From: Diplolepis rosae
Lineage: Eukaryota; Arthropoda; Insecta; Hymenoptera; Diplolepididae
DNA length: 64,000 bases
Direction: 5' to 3'
NCBI GenBank assembly: GCA_030998225.1
Contig: JAPYXD010000744.1
Location: forward strand, 1,240,001-1,304,000
The notes beneath the pieces are model-generated. The model was not told the DNA's origin. It searched no databases and saw only the letters and a program-made list of their open reading frames with translations. This document shows positions 57,938 through 64,000 of this stretch, in pieces. Within the stretch, counting starts at the first letter, position 1. Every line of letters starts with the position of its first letter. The position numbers were made by a program, and so were the translations under genes.

Positions 57938-58439
57938 TGCGGAAAAACTCCCTATTTTCACAGTATTCACGGAAAACCAAAAACCACCCCTTATTTTTGA
58001 CCTTTGACCGGCCATTGTAAGTGATATAATTTACCTATAACCCCGATTTTATCATCTTTGAGTAGATAATTTCATGTACAACAAATTGGACCCCCTGAAA
58101 TTGATTGTACGATCGATTGACAAAAAGATATAAAATAAAAACAAACTCATCCACAAATTGACAGGGGGTAAGTATTTTTTCAAAGTAAAATATCTTTATC
58201 TACAGTACTATAACGTTTCATTTTAAACCAAAGGATGTCCGATTGGTGCGGCGCCACGGCAAAATTTCTGCACGAGATTTTTTTAAGGCCATGTATTTTT
58301 TTTCGCCCATATAACTTTTTTTTTGATGAAAATACCATTCTAAAACTTTGGGAAATGGTAGAGATTTTAAAAGTGGACAAAAAGATATCGAACCGAGGAC
58401 TAACTTGGTCACTTGGCCCACCTAGGAAATGGCCTTAAA
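57938..58439. other. Unassigned DNA
   Basis: Three overlapping short frames on both strands (58180-58438) contain no recognised domain; the region looks repeat-derived but no ends were found. Confidence 0.35.
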
Positions 58440-58728
58440 TGAGCAAATCATTTTTGGTTGAATAAAACGAATGCTTTGATTGAATGAAGCATTTGGTTAG
58501 CCGTATAATAAACAAACTTTTAGTTGGATTAATTAATACCCAGGTGGAAAAGTCCAGTACCGCGCCAGTACAGATGGACAACTTCCAGCCAAGTTACCTT
58601 TCGGAGCTACGACGGTGGTGGCCATACTTATCCCAGCACTATGCCAGTATTGCAAATCCTTCTGCGGTACTGGCACGGTACCAAGCCGGTTGTAAATTTC
58701 CACCTGGGTATTTTTCTAAGTGCAAGAT
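58440..58728. repeat. Palindromic-word array element, interrupted
   Basis: 'aatcatttttggttgaataa', 'gaagcatttggttagccg' and 'cttttagttggattaatt', resuming after the inserted element as 'tatttttctaagtg'. Confidence 0.6.
58539..58708. mobile_element. 170-bp GTAC-rich MITE, intact
   Basis: CCCAGGTGGAAA...TTTCCACCTGGG flanked by TA (58537-58538, 58709-58710). Interior words 'agtaccgcgccagtac', 'ctggcacggtacc'. Defines the ends of the GTAC-rich family seen at 8.2, 9.6, 40.2 and 42.5 kb. Confidence 0.88.
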
Positions 58729-58769
58729 AAATTTTCTAAACAGGGAATTCCAAAAATAATAAAAATCTA

Positions 58770-58955
58770 CACTGAGAAAAAATGCTATTGAATCAAAAGC
58801 ATTTCTTTCCAAAAGCGTGTATTTCATGGATTCAAATCAATATGCCATAGAATTAGTAACATATTTATTGGTTCTTGTAGTATATTTTTATGAATTAATA
58901 GTATACATGCTTTTGGAAAGAAATGCTTTTGATTCAATAGCATTTTTTCTCAGTG
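58770..58955. mobile_element. 186-bp CACTGAG-ended fold-back MITE
   Basis: CACTGAGAAAAAATGCTATT...AATAGCATTTTTTCTCAGTG flanked by TA (58768-58769, 58956-58957). Arms of ~60 bp pair ('caaaagcatttctttcc' against 'ggaaagaaatgcttttg'). Sister copy at 62928-63109. Confidence 0.9.
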
Positions 58956-58959
58956 TATT

Positions 58960-60164
58960 ATTCAAGTTTTAGATATTAAAAGTTTACATATTAATTAGTT
59001 TAATATAAATAATAGTAGTTATAGAATAGGACCTGCAAATCTCAGAGAATCAATTCCGTCCATACGAGTTGTCGTAAAGTTAATCGTCCGTTTGATCTCT
59101 GGTGGTACAATATTTCCCTGATAAATGGGAAGCGTTTCGAATCCCCCTTCGCGGAACTCATAATAAACTCAATGATAATAAATAACACGTTATGCATAGT
59201 TAAAGTAGCAGGGTTGGGTGTTATGGCACGCCATGACAAATTGAGAGTCTTTGAGCTATCTGATGATTGTACTTTACTCTCGATACACACTCAATACGCA
59301 GACACGAGCGATTATCCATAGGGTTCGATCTGTTATGGGAATTAATTTCTGTTCTATACAGGAATCTCTCGTTATCGATGTGAACGAATAATGCTGGGAA
59401 TTCACTCAAAGCTTCCATGGGAACAACCAATAGCTATATTGTTTATGTTAGAAATATAGTAGAACAATATTTTATTTTATTTATTACTATAATGCTTATG
59501 ATTTGAAATTAGATAGAGGATATAAAAAATGAAAAAAAATATATTATGTATACTTGTTATGAATTTAAAGAAGAGTCAGACACAATAGGCTATTTAACTT
59601 TGGACACTTCCGATAATTGCTAAAAATATTTTTAAGAGGTATCAACACCTATTTTCTCGAAAATTTTACATGAAAGAGACTTTCTGTGGACATGATCGTA
59701 TTTAGCGCTCCTGATTTAGTAGATGACGCCTTTTTTTAATTTGTATTAAGAAAACTTGCATTGAAAAGTATTGGTAAAATTTATACGTCCAATTAAGTGA
59801 ATGTTATTTATTTATTTTCCATTCCTTTCTTACCCTCAGGTTTTTATTGCATTTACTGGATCCCTTTCTATGGCCTGTATAGTGACAGTATTTTTGTGAA
59901 TACTTTGGATTCCAGTTTACCTGAAGTTAAACATTTTTAATTTATCTAGCATAAATATGAAATGTGTAAAAAAAATTACTTTTTCACAATTTATCATTTT
60001 TATACAGATAGAATTCTAAGAAGTTGGAGTATTTAAGACCATAGACGCCATAGACCAACCAGATCACGTGGCCAAAGCAGGTCAATTTATTCGTGTGAGA
60101 CAATCTTTCTGTACTCATAATAACTTTTGGAAAACTTGGAAAATATCATAGAATACAATAATTA
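58960..60164. other. Unassigned DNA with open frames at 59042-59430
   Basis: Two overlapping - strand frames (59042-59290, 82 residues; 59221-59430, 69 residues) are less AT-rich than their surroundings but show no domain, splice partner or known start. Left as unassigned unique DNA. Confidence 0.35.
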
Positions 60165-60304
60165 ACGTCTGTCTGGTTCGTTTGAGTAAAAATTTTGGAA
60201 AAAATTCTTTTAAAAAAAATGCAACTCTAAAATTAACCGGCAAAAACACTTAACTACGTAAAATTTTTTGCAAACATTTTTATTAAAACGAACCAGGCAG
60301 ACGT
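60165..60304. repeat. 140-bp fold-back
   Basis: ACGTCTGTCTGGTTCGTTT at the left against AAACGAACCAGGCAGACGT at the right. No clear target duplication. Confidence 0.65.
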
Positions 60305-60379
60305 TTCATATTGTCTTCTCTCATGTCTTCCATACTATTCAAAAAGATATTTTGTGTACGAAAAAATTTGTCGTACATG

Positions 60380-60605
60380 CACGGAGAAGTGAAAATTGTT
60401 GTATTAACCAACCGGATTGTTTATATAAAACCAACAACATTTTTTTGCTGTCCCAACATATTTTTAGTTTTTCCAACAAAGCTATTTATTAAACCAACAA
60501 AACAGTTTGTTATTGTGTTTTTCTTGACAAAACTTTTTGTAAAGAGAACTAAAATTTTATTGGGACAGCAAAAAATTATTTTTCTGTTCTATACTTTTTT
60601 CCGTG
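60380..60605. mobile_element. CACGGAG-ended array MITE (AACCAACA word)
   Basis: Left CACGGAGAAGTGAAAATTG, right 'ctatacttttttccgtg'; flanks TG and TA do not match. Words 'ttaaccaaccgg', 'taaaaccaacaac', 'caacaaaacagtttgttat' and 'ctgtcccaac'/'ttgggacag'. The 134-residue frame at 60311-60715 is an artefact of these words. Confidence 0.65.
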
Positions 60606-62927
60606 TAACTTTAACAGAAAGGGGTAGAGTATGGATAAAAGAGAAATCTAAGCTTTTGAGATACGGCACTTGGCTTACCGCATTATACCTCTGTTTGTCC
60701 TTGTATCGACATTAACTCTAACCGCCCGGAAATTGAGAATTAAGAGAAAATACACCACATTGCGTAACAACTGGCATATTCGCTATGGATTAATGTGTAG
60801 CAAAAGTGTCATAAATTTTTGAAAAATCCTCAAGTACGATGGGTTTATGTGTTTATGCATTTATGTTTACTTTTATGGTAGCTACAACCAGAGCGACCGG
60901 AAAGTCCACGGTTGTACTACAACTAATGGACAATCAGGAGCGCAGCTTCCAAAATCATTTTCCACCCGTCAATATTTGCAATTATCGTTAAATATTCTAA
61001 TAATTTGTTTTACTCTTTATCAATTATTTATATAAATCATTATGAACAATCAAAGATATATATATATATAATGTTTACTTCTAAGTGAAAAATGTTGTTT
61101 AGTTTAGTTTTGTGAAAGAAACTGAGAGAAAATGTTGGGAAACTGTTAAAGTGCGCCCCTGGAGGTTTGGTCAGCAACAATAGATCGTCGACGGATAGAA
61201 TCGGTAGAAGTTACCACGTTTTGCCCTGTGAAGGACCAAGAATTGGAAGCGGCGAAACACAGCTGTAAATCTTCCAATGGTTTTATTTTGGTTTACTATC
61301 TCCTTGACGTCCTTGTCCAGGAATGTTTGCTGCAATATTACCTTCAACTCGGTAAGAACAGATCGAAGCCAAACTTCACAAATGTAGCCACAAATCCATG
61401 TCCTCAACAGAATAAAAAAACCGCTTATGAAGTAAGCTTCAGAACAGATTCATGATTTTATGACTCTAAGCTTGTAGAACATAGAACTAATTTTTCAACC
61501 TTTAACTTCGATGATTTATGCTTCTGCAAAGGAATTTCTTTGAAAAAAATTTGCAACAGTGAAAGAAAACAAGACTAACTAAGTTTGTTTGAAATTAAGC
61601 TGGGAAGGTAGACTCAAGTTAAAGATTAAGAGGATATAGTGCGGACTTTTATCGGAAACAATATCATTTTGTATAAAACAATGTCGAGTACATAGCGACG
61701 CGATTTATATTCTATAAAATAGAAGATCCCATAAAAACGTAATTCGGCCATAAAAGGTGGAAAAGGCCTCTGCAAGCCGACATTCGCAGGTTAATAAAGG
61801 TAAGAAGAGGTGTACCGCGGGTTAAACACGAAGGTGAGTTAATTCCATCAAGCAGACCTGATTCATTATCCAATATTGGCCCTCGTAAATCCCAACCGGG
61901 CCAAATAAATTATCGTTCTGAACCATCACATCCTCCCGTCCTACCGATTCGAGTTGAATAGCTCTTTGGAACAAGTAAACCTTGAGAATCCATAAATTTT
62001 GTGTCTCAACTACTCGCTCTATAGGAATCATTGCAAGATGTATCAGAAGAAAATACACAATCTTGCAAATATAATAATTTTTTACACTCACATCACAGGA
62101 AAAGATAATTTCTCTGGTAATAATAATGAATTTTATTGCACTGATGAGATTATCGTTAGACTTGTGGTTCTACAATAAAAAATAATAATATTAACCCTTT
62201 GACGACGGGAAGCAGGTATTCGTGCTCTCCACAAACTATTTCGCCGAATTTTCTTAAATTTGACAGATAGCAGTTTTTGTTAGTTTTATTTTATTATATG
62301 AAGTCGAAAAACCGATATTCAAGATGGCGAACCCTATATAACCGACTTTGTAATGGTCGAAAAATACAAGAGCATCATTCAATATTCACACTAATAAACC
62401 GAGTTTGAAATTAGCTACAGGTTAAAAGAAATAATCTAACTCAGAATATACCAACTAATGATTACAAGTAACTGAGATGTATTTACAGTTTGAAGAGCGC
62501 TAAACATAGATATTATAAAAAAAAATTTATATTAAATAGATACGGTACACACATTTGGAATGCTTATAAACAAATATATAAAAATATAAATAAATAAAAT
62601 ATTAAGAATAGAGTTCCAAAAAAGTTACTGTAAATATCGACATATCTTTCATTATAATTTAATTTTGCTAAATAGTTTTGTTGTTTTGTAAGATGAAATC
62701 AGTGTTATGCATAGAAAATAGTATATTGTGTAACAAGTAAGAAAAGCATGCAGTCCTATAGATTCTTATGTGAAAGATTACACTAATTTACAAATGTATT
62801 CTAAAACTTATAATAATGTCTCTAATTAATAATTATTCCATACACAATTAACAATATATCATATGCTAGAGATAATAATCATATTCATATTCTGGACTTA
62901 TTGTATCGACCCCCGTGTGTAAATAAG
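60606..62927. other. Unassigned DNA, partly unique
   Basis: Frames at 61171-61455 (both strands) and 61822-62091 (-) are the longest but have no recognised domain. Short (AT)n at 61056-61071. A lone 'ttaaccctttgacgacggg' end at about 62193. No gene supported. Confidence 0.35.
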
Positions 62928-63109
62928 GAGTGAAAATGCGATTGAATCAAAAGCATTTCTTTCCAAAATCATGTATACTAGTAATTCATAAAAATATACT
63001 ACAAGAACCAATAAATATGTTACTAATTTTATAGCATATTGATTTGAATCCATGATATACATGCTTTTGGAAAGAAATGCTTTTGATTCAATAGCATTTT
63101 TTTTCAGTG
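62928..63109. mobile_element. CACTGAG-ended fold-back MITE, second copy
   Basis: The left end has decayed ('gagtgaaaatgcgattg'); the right end reads 'atagcattttttttcagtg' followed by TA. Arms as in 58770-58955. Confidence 0.8.
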
Positions 63110-63228
63110 TAGTTGCAATTACCGACTTCATGTGGTCTGGTTGATCCCTAGCCTTATAAGCTGTTCAATCTACTTACTAAGTTTTGTTATCCAAGATAGT
63201 TAAAGTTAACATCTCGGTTTCAAGACTT

Positions 63229-63690
63229 CACTGTTAGAAATGTTCAGGAAATTACAAAATTTTTATGTTACAAAGGTAACGTAAAATTTCACGATATTTA
63301 TAATATTTTTGAGTAAAGGTATCTTAAAATTGCGAAAAATGTACTGAATAACCTGAAACTTTTCTTAATATTATGAAATCCAACTTAATTTTTATAAAAT
63401 GTATCACAAAATTACGAAATTGTAAAATAAATTTCAGTTACATGTAAATGCATAAAACTACTTCAGTTATCTAGAACATGAAACTATTCCTGTTACAAGT
63501 TTCGGAATATCCAGATACAAATATCAGAATATTCAAGACTTTGCAACTGAAAATTAAGAATTTGTTTCTTAAGTTTACTAAGAAGTAATTCAATTTTATA
63601 AAATTCTATCTTAATTTTACGAAACTGTAACTGAATAAAACTCATCTAGTCACGTATTTCGGGAAATCACGGCAGAAATTTCTAACAGTG
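63229..63690. mobile_element. 462-bp CACTGTTAGAAAT-ended element
   Basis: CACTGTTAGAAATGTTCAGG...GCAGAAATTTCTAACAGTG with TT on both sides (63227-63228, 63691-63692). Interior of 'ttacgaaattgtaa'-like words. End shared with 53775. Confidence 0.78.
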
Positions 63691-63692
63691 TT

Positions 63693-63786
63693 AATATCTA
63701 GTTAGTTCAACCTCAATATCTAAGATCGTAATCCGATATTTAAGCTTCTAAGTTATTACCCATTACATACATTTTTTTCTCAGTGT
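63693..63786. mobile_element. Half of a CACTGAG-ended array element
   Basis: 'tatctaagatcgtaatccga' words leading to 'acatttttttctcagtg' and TA. The left half is missing or was replaced by the neighbouring insertion. Confidence 0.55.
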
Positions 63787-64000
63787 ACCTTCTGTCATAT
63801 ATGCTCTATGAAGATTTCTCTAATAGCGCTGAAAAAACGTTACTAATATATGGCAATGAGAATGCCTTTGTATAAAATTAGTAGTACACTATGAAAATAT
63901 TTCGAAAAATGTCCATACAATTCGTTAGCGACTATTCCACGTTATTGGAAAATTGAACTTTCATAAAGATTTTTGGAAATTTGGTTGGAATTTTTTTTTA
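63787..64000. other. Unassigned DNA to window end
   Basis: No feature seen. Confidence 0.35.

Noticed and set aside
60311..60715. 134-residue frame
   Set aside because: Built from AACCAACA words of an array MITE; the composition is low-complexity.

Overview
This window looks like an AT-rich, repeat-laden insect chromosome. The clearest host gene is a three-exon even-skipped (eve) orthologue on the + strand (coding part 23491-26756). Its start Met-Gln-Gly-Tyr, the Eve-type homeodomain and the C-terminal LFQPY motif all fit insect Eve. Gene style and repeat load suggest a hymenopteran (parasitoid or gall wasp type), but that is inference. No rRNA, bacterial-style operon, CRISPR array or viral gene was seen.

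Layout. 1-3.8 kb: a 2.7-kb element with CACTGAG termini, direct TT flanks and AACCAAA/TTTGGTT arrays at both ends, enclosing a five-exon gene on the - strand (1606-3198) for a SAM-domain-like protein. 5-22.4 kb: nested small DNA elements, several copies of a ~1.1-kb family with a 'cgcgcttcgcgctcg' hairpin, and a 1525-bp element with a tRNA-like segment. 22.6-26.9 kb: eve and its surroundings, nearly free of recognisable repeats. 29.1-30.6 kb: remains of a Penelope-like retroelement with a GIY-YIG endonuclease, split by a 608-bp element. 32.0-33.6 kb: a hairpin family copy carrying a 460-bp fold-back with two hammerhead-ribozyme motifs. 33.9-43.2 kb: CpG-rich hairpin modules, purine tracts, TTAA-flanked and CAC(T/G)GAG-ended elements, and GTAC-rich palindrome arrays. 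44.0-45.5 kb: a second 1525-bp copy. 46.06-50.63 kb: a large long-terminal-repeat DNA element containing an internally deleted Tc1-type transposon. 51.6-63.8 kb: more small DNA elements, another hammerhead motif and unassigned DNA.

The unifying theme is many elements that share a terminus (CACTGAGAAA or CACGGAGAAA, 2-bp target duplications) but whose interiors are built from different short palindromic words. One member carries an intron-containing gene and no recognisable transposase. This is the strongest candidate here for an undescribed system. The hammerhead motifs in Penelope-type terminal repeats fit a known theme and show convincing covariation between copies.

Coordinates, splice joints and repeat matches were read by eye. 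No alignment, folding or database search was run.
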